DNA of 64,000 bases. Origin: Gloeocapsopsis dulcis (GTDB lineage Bacteria > Cyanobacteriota > Cyanobacteriia > Cyanobacteriales > Chroococcidiopsidaceae). How positions within the stretch are numbered: position 1 is the stretch's first letter; every line of letters begins with the position of its first letter. A program made the translations under genes and the position numbers. Shown here piece after piece: positions 9,714 through 19,144 of the stretch. Location of the stretch: assembly GCF_032163395.1 (NCBI RefSeq), contig NZ_CP119968.1, forward strand, positions 233,501-297,500, in the 5' to 3' direction. Under the pieces are notes generated by a model. That model made no database searches. It was not told the origin of the DNA and worked only from the letters and a program-made list of their open reading frames with translations.

Positions 9714-10886
9714 ATGCTAATTGCACCGTCAGAAGAAAAGATGTGGGAACACTCACCCACAAAAAAACTTATCTATAAAATGACTGATGAGCAAATTAAT
9801 GCTAAGTATGAAGGCGGAGAGCAAAGAATCCTTACTGAAATGAACCGCGAGAAGCTTCCAAACTTTGTGGAAGCTTTAAAAAAGCCTGGTTACATGGATG
9901 TCCGACCTTTTTATCAAAGAAGATCTCGTTGGGATGCAAAGAAGCAATCACGTTTGATTGAGTCATTTCTGATCAACATTCCAGTTCCGCCTATTATTCT
10001 TTATGAGAAAGAGTATAATTCTTATGAAGTAATGGATGGGCAGCAGAGAATTACAGCACTTCGTGATTTTTATGAGAATAAATTAAAACTGAGCGGACTA
10101 CAACTATGGCCAGAGTTAGAAGGACGTACTTATGAGCAACTTCCCATAAAAATTAAAGCAGGTATTGATCGTCGTTCTATATCCTCAATAGTTCTAATTA
10201 CAGAATCAACTTCTGATCCTGAAGAAGAATTTTTTTTAAAGCGAATTGCCTTTGAGCGACTCAATACAGGTGGTGTAGACTTAAGTCGGCAAGAGGTACG
10301 AAATTGCCTATACTACGGTCAATTCAATCAACTTCTGCTTGAGTTGGCAAGCAATTCTATATTTGCAAATGCTTGGGGAATTCCTATACATAATGATGCG
10401 GAACTAGCTCAAAACAATTTATATAAAAAAATGGAAGATGCTGAATTGGTTTTACGTTTTTTTGCATTGCGGCATACAGAAGACTTTCATAAAGGCATGA
10501 AGGACTTTTTAGATATTTATATGATGAAAAGTTTAAATTTTTCTGAGCAGGATATTGAAATCCTCAGAAATATTTTTATCAAATCTATAAATATAGCTTA
10601 TGAAATATATAGTGACAAGTTGTTCAAGCCCTTCGATCCTAGCACTGAAACTTGGGAAAAGAAGGCTTACAAAGATTATTACGATGCGGTTATGGTTGGA
10701 TTCAGTAGATATTTGGCAGATGCAGATATCATCTTGAGAAGAAAGGAAAAAGTAGTTGAACAGACAAAAACGCTTTTTAGGGAAGATAAATCGAAGCTTT
10801 TGACAGGTGGAGGTAAAACCAAGGCTGATATTCAGGAGCGAATCAAACTGTTTGATAATATGCTATCTCAGGTCATCGCAGAGTAA
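9714..10886 (+). CDS. DUF262 protein (GmrSD N-terminal / ParB-like fold)
   Basis: A 390-residue DUF262 protein. The core motifs are present: VRPFYQRRSRWD near residue 65, the hallmark VMDGQQRITAL near residue 108, and FERLNTGGVDLSRQEVRNC near residue 180. DUF262 domains are ParB/Srx-like NTP-binding or nuclease modules found in GmrSD-type and other defence loci. No DUF1524 HNH domain is fused to it. It is 6 bases ahead of a HEPN nuclease gene, so the two form a unit. A possible promoter upstream is TTGTCA (about 9632) with TATAGT about 19 bases later. Confidence 0.85.
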   Translation: MLIAPSEEKMWEHSPTKKLIYKMTDEQINAKYEGGEQRILTEMNREKLPNFVEALKKPGYMDVRPFYQRRSRWDAKKQSRLIESFLINIPVPPIILYEKEYNSYEVMDGQQRITALRDFYENKLKLSGLQLWPELEGRTYEQLPIKIKAGIDRRSISSIVLITESTSDPEEEFFLKRIAFERLNTGGVDLSRQEVRNCLYYGQFNQLLLELASNSIFANAWGIPIHNDAELAQNNLYKKMEDAELVLRFFALRHTEDFHKGMKDFLDIYMMKSLNFSEQDIEILRNIFIKSINIAYEIYSDKLFKPFDPSTETWEKKAYKDYYDAVMVGFSRYLADADIILRRKEKVVEQTKTLFREDKSKLLTGGGKTKADIQERIKLFDNMLSQVIAE

Positions 10887-10892
10887 ACAGCG

Positions 10893-11936
10893 ATGTTTCA
10901 AGAGCTTCTGGGAACAGTTAAAGTGAATATTGCTACTATTCGCTCCCTTATTAAAACCAATGAAAGGCTGAAAGAGCTTGCTTTTGGAGGAGTAACTTTA
11001 CGAGAAAAATTTCCAGAACATATCTTAACACCAATATTGCAGGATATTCCCAGGGCAAGCGAGTGGAGAGTTTATGATCACTGTTCTGTTGTAACGCGAC
11101 TGTACGCTATTTATGAACGCTTTGTCGAAGATTTGATTAAAGATTGGTTAAATCTACTGCCAGGATTATTCACTCGTTACTCAGACTTAGACGAAAGAAT
11201 CAGAAATACTCATTTAATGGGTGTAGGGAGATTATTAGTTGAACTAAATAAGAATAGGTATGAACACCTTTCTCCGGAAGAGGTTGTTCGGGGCTTATTC
11301 CTTGGAGTTAAAGGTGAAGACGAATATGATCTGTTGTCAGATGCATTTCTTTTTCATGAACGGAACCTACGTAAAGAAACTTTAGAGAAACTATTTGCTG
11401 ATGCTGGTTTATCAAATATGTGGACTTGGGTAGATAAGCATCAAGCTGTGAGAAATTTTGTCCAAGAGATTAGAGGGAATCAAAATACCACAGAAGGAGA
11501 ACTTAATGAATTAATCAGCTATCGTAATGATGCAGCGCATGGAGCGCGTATAGATGATGTTCTAGGAGACAAGGCATTATTAGAATTATGTGATTTTATA
11601 GAGTCTTTGTGTCAAGCCCTTTCTGAATTTGTTACTTCTCGGGTAATTGAACGTAAAAAGTTAATCGGTCAAGCAAGGGAAATTGGTAAAATTACTGAGT
11701 GGTTTAAAAAGCAGGAAGCTGGAGTAGCAAAAGTTGACGAAACAATCTTATTAGTAGGAAACACTATTTTTTTAGTTAGTGAGACGAGTTATTGTTGTCA
11801 GTTGGCAACCATTGAAAGTATTCAAATAAATCAAATTCCACTTCAAGCAGTGCAAACCACTAATGGAATGGAAGTTGGGTTGAAATTTGATATAAATGCC
11901 AAAAAAGGGTTAAGTCTATATCAAGTAAATAGTTAA
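10893..11936 (+). CDS. HEPN-like nuclease (MAE_28990/MAE_18760 type)
   Basis: A 347-residue, mostly helical protein. The segment LISYRNDAAHG near residue 212 fits the HEPN catalytic pattern RNxxxH used by metal-independent RNases. The N-terminal region (YAIYERFVEDLIKDWL) is a typical helical segment of the large HEPN families named after Microcystis loci. HEPN nucleases act as toxins or RNA-cleaving effectors in defence systems. Its tight pairing with a DUF262 gene suggests the latter senses or restrains it. The family call rests on the motif and the neighbour. Confidence 0.75.
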   Translation: MFQELLGTVKVNIATIRSLIKTNERLKELAFGGVTLREKFPEHILTPILQDIPRASEWRVYDHCSVVTRLYAIYERFVEDLIKDWLNLLPGLFTRYSDLDERIRNTHLMGVGRLLVELNKNRYEHLSPEEVVRGLFLGVKGEDEYDLLSDAFLFHERNLRKETLEKLFADAGLSNMWTWVDKHQAVRNFVQEIRGNQNTTEGELNELISYRNDAAHGARIDDVLGDKALLELCDFIESLCQALSEFVTSRVIERKKLIGQAREIGKITEWFKKQEAGVAKVDETILLVGNTIFLVSETSYCCQLATIESIQINQIPLQAVQTTNGMEVGLKFDINAKKGLSLYQVNS

Positions 11937-12034
11937 AACAAAAGCTTAAAAAAGTAGTGTCAGAATGCGATCGCTCCTAAATCAGGTAATATAAATGTAC
12001 TAACGAGTAAATCTTAGCTAGGGAGAGTTTTACG

Positions 12035-12811
12035 ATGTCGTCTACTGAAGAAAAGACAGTCTCCCAAGATGTAGAGGGGTGGGATTGGGAACCGCCAATG
12101 CCACCTACTGACTTAATTTTCGATGATGGTGAACCCTTGGAAAGCAATCGCCACCGTATTGCAATGAATGTCTTGATTCGGTCGTTGGAACAAGCTTGGT
12201 TGGAGCGCAACGATTTTTTTGCAGGCGGTAATATGTTTATTTACTATAGCAGTACTCAAGCGCGTAATCGCGACTTCCGTGGACCCGATTTCTTTGTTGC
12301 TTTAGATGTTGATGGCACAAAGTCGCGTCAAGGTTGGGTAGTTTGGGAAGAAGACGGGCGGTATCCAGATGTAATAGTAGAGTTGATGTCGCCTTCGACT
12401 GCAGAAATAGACAAGGTAACAAAGAAAGATATCTACGAACGCACGTTTAGAACGCCAAATTATTTTGTCTACGATCCTTTTAATCCTAGTTCTCTACAAG
12501 GATGGCAATTAGATGCTAGCCATCGTTATCAACCATTGGAAGCAAATAAACAAGGATGGTTGTGGTGTGAAACGTTAGGCTTTTGGCTGGGAACCTGGGA
12601 AGGAACGATAAATAGAGAAACCGCGCCTTGGTTGCGTTTTTTTGATAGTTCTGGCAATTTGGTTTTATTACCAGAGGAAGCAGCACAAGCTAAAGCTGAA
12701 CAAGAACGCCGAAAAGCTGAACAAGCTACTCAACAAGCTGAACAAGAACGTCAAAAAGCGGAGCGTTTGGCGGCACAATTAAGAGCATTGGGTGTAGAAC
12801 CAGAAGTATGA
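12035..12811 (+). CDS. Uma2 family endonuclease-like protein (DUF820) with coiled-coil tail
   Basis: A 258-residue protein of the Uma2/DUF820 restriction-endonuclease-like fold, which is expanded in cyanobacteria. The core is seen in RDFRGPDFFVALDVDG and YPDVIVELMSPSTAEID, where Asp and Glu form the presumed metal site, followed by KKDIYER. The C-terminal ~40 residues are a Glu/Lys/Ala/Gln heptad coiled coil (QAKAEQERRKAEQ). No clear function is proven for the family. It follows the DUF262/HEPN pair by 98 bases but such genes are scattered widely, so the linkage may be chance. Confidence 0.85.
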   Translation: MSSTEEKTVSQDVEGWDWEPPMPPTDLIFDDGEPLESNRHRIAMNVLIRSLEQAWLERNDFFAGGNMFIYYSSTQARNRDFRGPDFFVALDVDGTKSRQGWVVWEEDGRYPDVIVELMSPSTAEIDKVTKKDIYERTFRTPNYFVYDPFNPSSLQGWQLDASHRYQPLEANKQGWLWCETLGFWLGTWEGTINRETAPWLRFFDSSGNLVLLPEEAAQAKAEQERRKAEQATQQAEQERQKAERLAAQLRALGVEPEV

Positions 12812-12821
12812 TGAGGATAAG

Positions 12822-13142
12822 TTAGGCGATCGCTCCGATTTGAAGTACCATCATCACTAAGGTTAGCACCCCTAAAGTCAGCATCAACCCTGCTGGCATA
12901 AATTTACGCGTTTTTACTAATCTTATAGTAAAAACAATTACTAAAATAGCTGTAACAGCCAGTGCTAAAGTAAATCCCCAAGCTTGTCCTTGTAAGTAAA
13001 GAACTCCGCCAGCAACCAGAAGTAAACCGCTAATGATTCCGGAAATTAAAGATGCAGTACTGCGGGCTTGAGTGTAACCAATAATACCCCCAATCAGAGC
13101 AATAATTCCGTAGGCGATCGCTGCAATAATAGCTATATTCAT
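12822..13142 (-). CDS. TMEM14-like small integral membrane protein
   Basis: A 106-residue protein with about four hydrophobic helices separated by short polar turns such as GYTQARSTAS and RLVKTRKFMP. The glycine-rich helix pattern and the position of the Lys/Arg loop match the TMEM14/UPF0136 family found in cyanobacteria and chloroplasts, where plant members export fatty acids. It is convergent with the Uma2 gene, 10 bases apart, and divergent from the DUF815 gene. Confidence 0.75.
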   Translation of the reverse strand: MNIAIIAAIAYGIIALIGGIIGYTQARSTASLISGIISGLLLVAGGVLYLQGQAWGFTLALAVTAILVIVFTIRLVKTRKFMPAGLMLTLGVLTLVMMVLQIGAIA

Positions 13143-13216
13143 TGCTTATTCTAAATTTATCTTTAACTGTCGGCAGACAATTTACCATAACTGAGGTAGA
13201 TTGCTGAATTTAATTT

Positions 13217-14494
13217 ATGGATACTCACAACAGTAGCTTAATTCAAACACTAAGATGTCATGCAGCATCATTGCTACTCTACCAATCTGTGCTAGATAAC
13301 GAAGTTGGTCAAGCTTTTTTGTACTTATTACAAACACTGAGTGACAGTGTAGATCAAATCAGTTGTCTTCAAGCTTATGGCAATTACTTCAAAGCTTTAG
13401 CAGCAAGTCACCAAAGTTGGCAAGACTACCTCACGACGCAAATTCTTCACGACGATAACCCATTCTCGCAACAAGTTCAGCAAACAGAAGCTGTTCCACC
13501 CGCCCTCTTAGCCGCAGCGAAACAAGATTTACAAGCGTTGCAGAAACTTTATCAATGCAGTAGCGATATTTTGAGTCAGTGGGTGCAAGTAGCAACAGGA
13601 TTACACACACCACTTGCTGTATGGGATCATCAGGCAAAAGAAAGATGCGAAGTTCCTTTCCATCACACAGAAAATTGGGAAAGTCTGATCTCAGATTTGG
13701 CAGCTTATTACCGTAAATTTGGCACAGGTTTATTTGCCAATCGTGCTTTGCGTTGGCAAGCTGGGCGATTTGTTGGTATTTTACATCCAGATACAATTCA
13801 ACTGGATCAACTTGTAGGTTATGAACTGCAAAAAGAGACTTTACTAAAAAATACCGAATTTCTCCTATCAGGCTATTCTGCACTACACGTACTACTTTAT
13901 GGTAGTCGCGGTTCGGGAAAATCTTCTTTAGTTAAGGCATTATTAAATCAGTATCAAGATCGCAACCTGCGCTTAATTGAAGTTGCCAAGTTTGATTTAA
14001 AAGATTTGCCAGAAATTGTCGAAAAATTGCGGAGTATTCCCCAGAAATTTATTATCTTTGTTGACGATCTTTCTTTTGAGGAAGACGACGATGCGTTTAA
14101 AGCTTTAAAAGTTGTTTTAGAAGGTAATTTAACTGCACGTCCGCAAAACGTCATAGTCTATGCTACCTCTAATCGCCGTCATTTAATCCGAGAATTTTTT
14201 ACTGATAGACCGCAGGCAAGAGATCGCGAGGAGGTTCATGCCTGGGATACAATGCAGGAAAAGCTGTCATTTAGCGATCGCTTCGGCTTAACTTTGACTT
14301 TTGAACCCGCAGATCAGAAGACATATCTGAGTATGATTCGCCATCTCGCTGCACAAGCAGGAATTTCTATAAGTCAAGAAGATTTAGAATATCGTGCTTT
14401 ACAATGGGCAACACGGCATAATGGACGATCAGGACGCACTGCACGACAGTTTGTTAATTTTCTCAAAGCTGAGCTAGATCTATTTTCGGGATGA
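13217..14494 (+). CDS. DUF815 family AAA ATPase
   Basis: A 425-residue protein. The C-terminal half is an AAA-like P-loop domain: Walker A GSRGSGKSSLVK near residue 233, Walker B FIIFVDDLSFEEDD, sensor-like IVYATSNRRH and the basic segment REFFTDRPQARDREE typical of DUF815. The N-terminal ~200 residues are helical and less conserved. Length is normal for the family. The role of DUF815 proteins is unknown. It lies 58 bases before the coiled-coil gene, on the same strand. Confidence 0.85.
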   Translation: MDTHNSSLIQTLRCHAASLLLYQSVLDNEVGQAFLYLLQTLSDSVDQISCLQAYGNYFKALAASHQSWQDYLTTQILHDDNPFSQQVQQTEAVPPALLAAAKQDLQALQKLYQCSSDILSQWVQVATGLHTPLAVWDHQAKERCEVPFHHTENWESLISDLAAYYRKFGTGLFANRALRWQAGRFVGILHPDTIQLDQLVGYELQKETLLKNTEFLLSGYSALHVLLYGSRGSGKSSLVKALLNQYQDRNLRLIEVAKFDLKDLPEIVEKLRSIPQKFIIFVDDLSFEEDDDAFKALKVVLEGNLTARPQNVIVYATSNRRHLIREFFTDRPQARDREEVHAWDTMQEKLSFSDRFGLTLTFEPADQKTYLSMIRHLAAQAGISISQEDLEYRALQWATRHNGRSGRTARQFVNFLKAELDLFSG

Positions 14495-14552
14495 TGCTGT
14501 TAATCTGGATTCAGTTTAAGTAACCATCAATCTCAAGATAAGCGATCGCGCT

Positions 14553-15713
14553 ATGGTTAGTAATCGAATTGTATTAGGTGCAGTTGCCTTTGGTGTCAGC
14601 TTTGGAATCAGCTTTCTTTCCAATAGAAACGCAAATCGAGCGTTACTTACAGGTTTGATCGCTTTACCTGCTACCTACGCAGCAGCAATTGTTGTAGACA
14701 AGCGACACAAACAACGTGAGTTGCTCATTTTATCTTCTCAGCGCCAGCGAATTCAAGAACTAGAAGCCCAAGAGATTAACCTGAATCGGATTCTCTCGAA
14801 TGCAAGCTTAAAAAAACAAGAATTAGAAAATAGCATCAGTTACCTACAAACAGAGTGGAATCAGCTACGCAATCAATTTGAAACAGGGCGTAGTTATAAA
14901 GACGATTTGCACCGCGAGTTAAAAAGTTTAAAAGAACAAAGAGAAAGTTTAGAAAAACAACTAAATAGCTTGCATGCTAATATCAGCGAACTTGAACAGC
15001 AAAAATTAACCGCGTCTGATGCAAAGGAAGTATTAGAAAAAAGTTCTGATGCTTTGCGTTTAGAGTTAACACAACTACGCGACGATTTTACTAAAAAAAC
15101 ACACTATAAAGGAGCTATAGAGCAAGAAATACTTAATTTACATCAGCAACAATCAGCTTTATTATCTAAGTTGGATGATTTAAAAACTCAAATCAGTGTT
15201 TTAGAAACTCAGTTTAGTCAAATAAATCAAGTACAATTAGAAAATAAAGCATTTCAGCAACAAGAAATAGAAGCTAAAGTTAATCAATTACAATTAACAC
15301 ATGTAAATCTACAAAAACAAGTAACGCAACAACAGTCTGAAAAAGCAGCACTAGAAAGTGACTTACAGAACTTTAAAGAACAAAAACAACAAATAGAACT
15401 TAATATCTATGTTTTACAAAATCAAGCTGAAAAGTTAGAGCAACATAAAAATGACATTCAGCATAATCTAAATTGTTTAATAGAAGAAAAAGAACAGCAA
15501 CAAGCAGAGTTACTATTTTTACAAGCAGAACGAAATCAACTGCAAAGCCAAATTCTGGAGTTTCACCAACAGATAGAAGCTTTAATTGCAGAACCATTAA
15601 ACAATGATAATCAACAAGAGGATACAGAATTGTTTCCCTTTTCAGAGTTAATTGATAGCCTGGAAACAATAGAAGCGGAAGTTGATACTTCTAATGAAAT
15701 CTCTACAGAATAG
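14553..15713 (+). CDS. Coiled-coil protein with N-terminal membrane segment
   Basis: A 386-residue protein. Residues ~5-50 hold two hydrophobic stretches (VLGAVAFGVSFGISFL and LTGLIALPATYAAAIVV), then about 300 residues of nearly unbroken Gln/Glu/Leu-rich heptad coiled coil and an acidic tail. It should be a membrane-anchored filament-like or scaffold protein facing the cytoplasm. I recognise no named family. It follows the DUF815 ATPase and may be co-transcribed with it. Confidence 0.65.
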   Translation: MVSNRIVLGAVAFGVSFGISFLSNRNANRALLTGLIALPATYAAAIVVDKRHKQRELLILSSQRQRIQELEAQEINLNRILSNASLKKQELENSISYLQTEWNQLRNQFETGRSYKDDLHRELKSLKEQRESLEKQLNSLHANISELEQQKLTASDAKEVLEKSSDALRLELTQLRDDFTKKTHYKGAIEQEILNLHQQQSALLSKLDDLKTQISVLETQFSQINQVQLENKAFQQQEIEAKVNQLQLTHVNLQKQVTQQQSEKAALESDLQNFKEQKQQIELNIYVLQNQAEKLEQHKNDIQHNLNCLIEEKEQQQAELLFLQAERNQLQSQILEFHQQIEALIAEPLNNDNQQEDTELFPFSELIDSLETIEAEVDTSNEISTE

Positions 15714-15952
15714 CTTGAATTTATAGATAGCTTTCTGACTACCAATATAAAGTAGGCATCTTGCCTATCCAAGTCAATTAACAAAAACCCTGATGGGGTG
15801 ACAGAAGGCTAGAACGCAGCCTGGAGAAAGTCTATAGCTTTAAAGCCTCGCTGATAATAGAGTTACTTATTGCGATTGAGACGCATCGACTGACCTACCC
15901 AATCAAGAGATAAATGGAGATTATTTAGCCAAGATTGACCAGATAAACCTAC

Positions 15953-16306
15953 CTAGAAATTACTATGACGACGTTGAATTCGACCAGCTGCTTTTGGACG
16001 GCAAATGTCATGCTCAATCTTTGATGCTCTAATGTCTAAACCTTGCATAATTGCACTAGTACAGGCAATAGCAATAACTAAAATAATCCTAGGCAAACGT
16101 GCTTCAATTGGATGACATCCTTCTAAATTATCAGAAAAATAGCTGTTTAGTAAATAGTTAATAATTGCCAACCAAATTGTAGAAGTTATCAACTGCAGAC
16201 ATATCAAAAATCTTTGTAGCAGGCGACGACGACTCTCAAATTTAATTGGTAATGGTAGATTTGAAGCTAGATGTATCAACGAGATGACACGCAACATAGT
16301 GTCCAT
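15953..16306 (-). CDS. Doubtful small membrane-protein ORF
   Basis: An open frame of 117 codons with two hydrophobic stretches ([20 protein letters not shown] and [14 protein letters not shown]). It overlaps the 3' end of the broken ABC ATPase gene by 65 bases in another frame, and no ribosome site is evident. It could be real with a later start, or chance. The rest of 15714-15952 holds no gene that I can support. Confidence 0.25.
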   Translation of the reverse strand: MDTMLRVISLIHLASNLPLPIKFESRRRLLQRFLICLQLITSTIWLAIINYLLNSYFSDNLEGCHPIEARLPRIILVIAIACTSAIMQGLDIRASKIEHDICRPKAAGRIQRRHSNF

Positions 16307-16817
16307 TGCCTATATCTCGAAATTCTGGTTCCACTAGGCTACAGTGTTCACTTGCCCAAGGACAGCGCGTGTGGAAGCGACACCCACTCGGAGGATTCGT
16401 TGGACTAGGAACATCGCCTTCTAAAACAATGCGCTGGCGCTTTGCTTCTACAGTAGGATCAGGAATTGGAATAGCAGAGAGTAAGGCTTGCGTGTAAGGA
16501 TGTAACAGATTTTCATACAGCGATACGCGATCTGCAAGTTCGACAATTTTACCGAGATACATCACCGCGATGCGATCCGAAATATGGCGCACAACACTTA
16601 AATTGTGGGCAATAAACAGATAAGTCAGTTGAAACTCGCGCTGTAGCGATTGAACTAAGTTAATCACCTGCGCTTGAACTGAGACATCTAATGCGGCAAT
16701 CGGTTCGTCACATACTAGAAACTCAGGGTTAACGGCTAACGCCCGTGCGATCACTACCCGTTGGCGTTGTCCCCCAGAAAATTCGTGGGGATAGCGAGAA
16801 ATAAACTCTGGACTCAA
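16242..16817 (-). pseudogene. dppF/oppF-type ABC ATPase, C-terminal half only
   Basis: About 191 residues corresponding to the second half of an oligopeptide-importer ATPase. It begins at [13 protein letters not shown] (the L is a TTG codon, read here as start), then the signature FSGGQRQRV, Walker [14 protein letters not shown], the H-loop [10 protein letters not shown] and the family C-terminal motif [12 protein letters not shown] with a cysteine-rich end (CRFHTRCPW). The Walker A half is absent. Its first codon overlaps the stop of the preceding half gene (TTGA). Together the two halves look like the joined outer parts of adjacent dppD and dppF genes after a deletion. Confidence 0.8.
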
Positions 16818-17311
16818 ATGACCCGTTGGCGCATTCCCCCAGAAAATTGGTGCGGATAGTTACGAATGCGATCGCGCGCCCCAGGAATTCCAACTTGCTC
16901 TAAAAGTTCAATTGCCCTCGCTTTTGCCTGCGATCGCGTCATCCCTAAATGCAGTTGAATGGCTTCCGTCATCTGCTTTTCTACTCGCAGGACAGGATTT
17001 AGCGATGTCATCGGGTCTTGAAAAATTATTGCCAAACGATTTCCGCGCAGCGATCGCATTTCCCGCACACTCAACTTGAGCAAATCGCGTCCTTGAAACA
17101 TGACTTCACCACCGACAATTTTGCCTGGAGGTGATGGAATCAACCGCATTGCCGATAGCATTGTGATACTTTTACCCGAACCCGACTCGCCGATGATGCC
17201 AAGTGTTTCTTGTTCATTGACATGAAACGAGACATCATTAACCGCATGAACAACACCATTCTGAGTAAAAAAGTGCGTTTTCAGGTTGTGAACGTCAAGC
17301 AATCGAGCCAT
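16814..17311 (-). pseudogene. dppD/oppD-type ABC ATPase, N-terminal half only
   Basis: About 165 residues from ATG 17311, which lies 2 bases after the permease stop (an open frame reaches 17317 by a TTG). Present are Walker A GESGSGKSITM, the Q-loop IIFQDPMTSLNPV and the signature FSGGMRQRV, after which a TGA ends the frame. Walker B, the H-loop and the C-terminal family region are missing, so it cannot hydrolyse ATP alone. The normal length is about 320-340 residues. Confidence 0.8.
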
Positions 17312-17313
17312 AC

Positions 17314-18207
17314 TCAAGGTCTCCGCTGTTGCGGATCGAGGGCTTCGCGCAATCCATCACCGAGAAGATTAAATCCTAAGACAGTAATAGCGATCGCTAA
17401 ACCAGGAAAGGTTGTTACCCAAGGCGCACGCCGAAAGTAATCGCGTCCTGCGGCTAAAATTGCTCCCCATTCGGGAGAAGGTGGCTGCGCACCTAGTCCA
17501 AGAAATGACAGTGCGGATGCGGAAAGAACTGCAACTGAGACTCCCACCGTTGCAACCACAATGATCGGTGAAAGAATGTTTGGTAAAATGTGACGGAAAA
17601 TCAAGCGAAAATGCTTTGCGCCGATAGCTTGGGCGGCTTTGAAATATTCTTTATTTTTTTCTACCAGCACAGCACCATAGGTAACACGCGCGTAAAAGGG
17701 AATCGAACTAATTCCTACGGCGATCGTTGCATTAGTTAAGCTAGGACCCAGTACCGCCACAGCTGCCAGTGCAATCAGCGTCTCAGTGAAGGAAAATAAA
17801 ACATCAACTCCCCGCATCAAAATTGCTTCAATCCAGCCTCCAGCATAGCCTGCAACCATCCCCAGCAAAACCCCAGATGTTATCGAAATAAACACCGCAA
17901 TTAGCCCAATCCGCAATGTTAGGCGACTACCGTAAACAATTCGGCTAAATAAATCGCGTCCAAAATCATCCGTACCAAACCAGTGATCGGCACTCGGAGG
18001 TTGCAAAGTTGAACCAACTCCCATTTCAAGAGGATCAAAAGGTGCGATCGCCGGAGCAAAAATAGCGACAATAATTGTTACCAGTAAAATGATGCCGCCA
18101 ATCTTAGCACCAGGGCTGCGAAACAGAACCTGTAAAAACCGCCGAAATTCCCTCTTCTTAGACGGCAATGGCGTAACCGGAGGTGGTGTGGTAATTTGCT
18201 GAGTCAT
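17314..18207 (-). CDS. Dipeptide/oligopeptide ABC transporter permease, DppC type
   Basis: A 297-residue inner-membrane permease with an N-terminal cytoplasmic tail, one helix, a periplasmic stretch (FGTDDFGRDLFSRIVYGSR is the DppC hallmark) and five further helices. The EAA loop that contacts the ATPases reads KEYFKAAQAIGAKHFRLIFR. The start codon overlaps the dppB stop by one base (TGATG), showing one operon. It forms the channel with DppB. Because the downstream ATPase genes are broken, transport would need an ATPase from elsewhere. Confidence 0.9.
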   Translation of the reverse strand: MTQQITTPPPVTPLPSKKREFRRFLQVLFRSPGAKIGGIILLVTIIVAIFAPAIAPFDPLEMGVGSTLQPPSADHWFGTDDFGRDLFSRIVYGSRLTLRIGLIAVFISITSGVLLGMVAGYAGGWIEAILMRGVDVLFSFTETLIALAAVAVLGPSLTNATIAVGISSIPFYARVTYGAVLVEKNKEYFKAAQAIGAKHFRLIFRHILPNILSPIIVVATVGVSVAVLSASALSFLGLGAQPPSPEWGAILAAGRDYFRRAPWVTTFPGLAIAITVLGFNLLGDGLREALDPQQRRP

Positions 18208-19130
18208 CAGTGATATGTAATTCGAGGATCAATCCAGGCGTAGAGTAAATCCAAGACGATAGAAACAATGACAACAACGGTTGCAAAAATAAGAATAAAG
18301 CCTTGAATTGTCGGATAGTCGCGCTGAAAAATGGATTGAATTGCCAAGCGTCCAATACCATTCCAGCCAAACACATTTTCCACCACAATCGCACCACCCA
18401 TCATGTAGGTAAACTGTAGCCCTAACATATTCACGACATTAATCATGCCGTTACGAAAAGCATGACGCGACAGCACAAGTGTTTCTGCTAACCCTTTCGC
18501 CCGTGCGGTACGCATATAGTCTTGCGACAGCACATCAAGCATCGAAGATCTCGTTAGGCGAGATACTGACGCCGCATTAGCGAGTCCTAGCGTGAGTGCA
18601 GGAAGGATGAGATTTTTCAAATCCGTTCCCGAAACTGGCAACCAACCCAACCGCACTGAAAAGATCGAGATCAGCATCAACCCCAACCAAAAGCTAGGAA
18701 TAGAAATCCCCAGAATTGCACCCGTCATTAAAGTAGTATCAATCCAAGTTCCGCGTTTGTAAGCCGCAAAAAAGCCTGCCGTCACACCGACAACCATTGT
18801 AATAATCAAACTAGTAACAGCAAGCAATAGCGTATTCGGTAGCCGAACAAGCAGTAAATCCAATACTGGCTGATTACCCCGAATCGTTGTCCCTAAATCG
18901 CCTTGCAACACCCGCCCCATATACATGATGTACTGTTCATAAATTGGGCGATCGAGTCCGAGATTGCGGCGAATTTGTTCTATCTGTTCCGGCGTTGTAG
19001 ATTGCGATTGCGCATACATAATTTGCACCGGATCGCCAGGCACAAGATGAATCAGAAGAGTTACCGCGATCGTCGTAATCCAAATTGTAAATAAACCACC
19101 CACTAACCGCTTAATAAAATAACGTGTCAT
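18207..19130 (-). CDS. Dipeptide/oligopeptide ABC transporter permease, DppB type
   Basis: A 307-residue permease. ATG 19130 gives MTRYFIKRL, the usual DppB start; an open frame begins two codons earlier with TTG. The family start is RLVGGLFTIWITTIAVTLLI, followed by HLVPGDPVQIMY and the EAA-type loop DYMRTARAKGLAETLVLSRH. Six helices are expected. It sits 14 bases after the binding-protein gene and overlaps dppC. Confidence 0.9.
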   Translation of the reverse strand: MTRYFIKRLVGGLFTIWITTIAVTLLIHLVPGDPVQIMYAQSQSTTPEQIEQIRRNLGLDRPIYEQYIMYMGRVLQGDLGTTIRGNQPVLDLLLVRLPNTLLLAVTSLIITMVVGVTAGFFAAYKRGTWIDTTLMTGAILGISIPSFWLGLMLISIFSVRLGWLPVSGTDLKNLILPALTLGLANAASVSRLTRSSMLDVLSQDYMRTARAKGLAETLVLSRHAFRNGMINVVNMLGLQFTYMMGGAIVVENVFGWNGIGRLAIQSIFQRDYPTIQGFILIFATVVVIVSIVLDLLYAWIDPRITYH

Positions 19131-19144
19131 TGGCAAAAAGGTAT

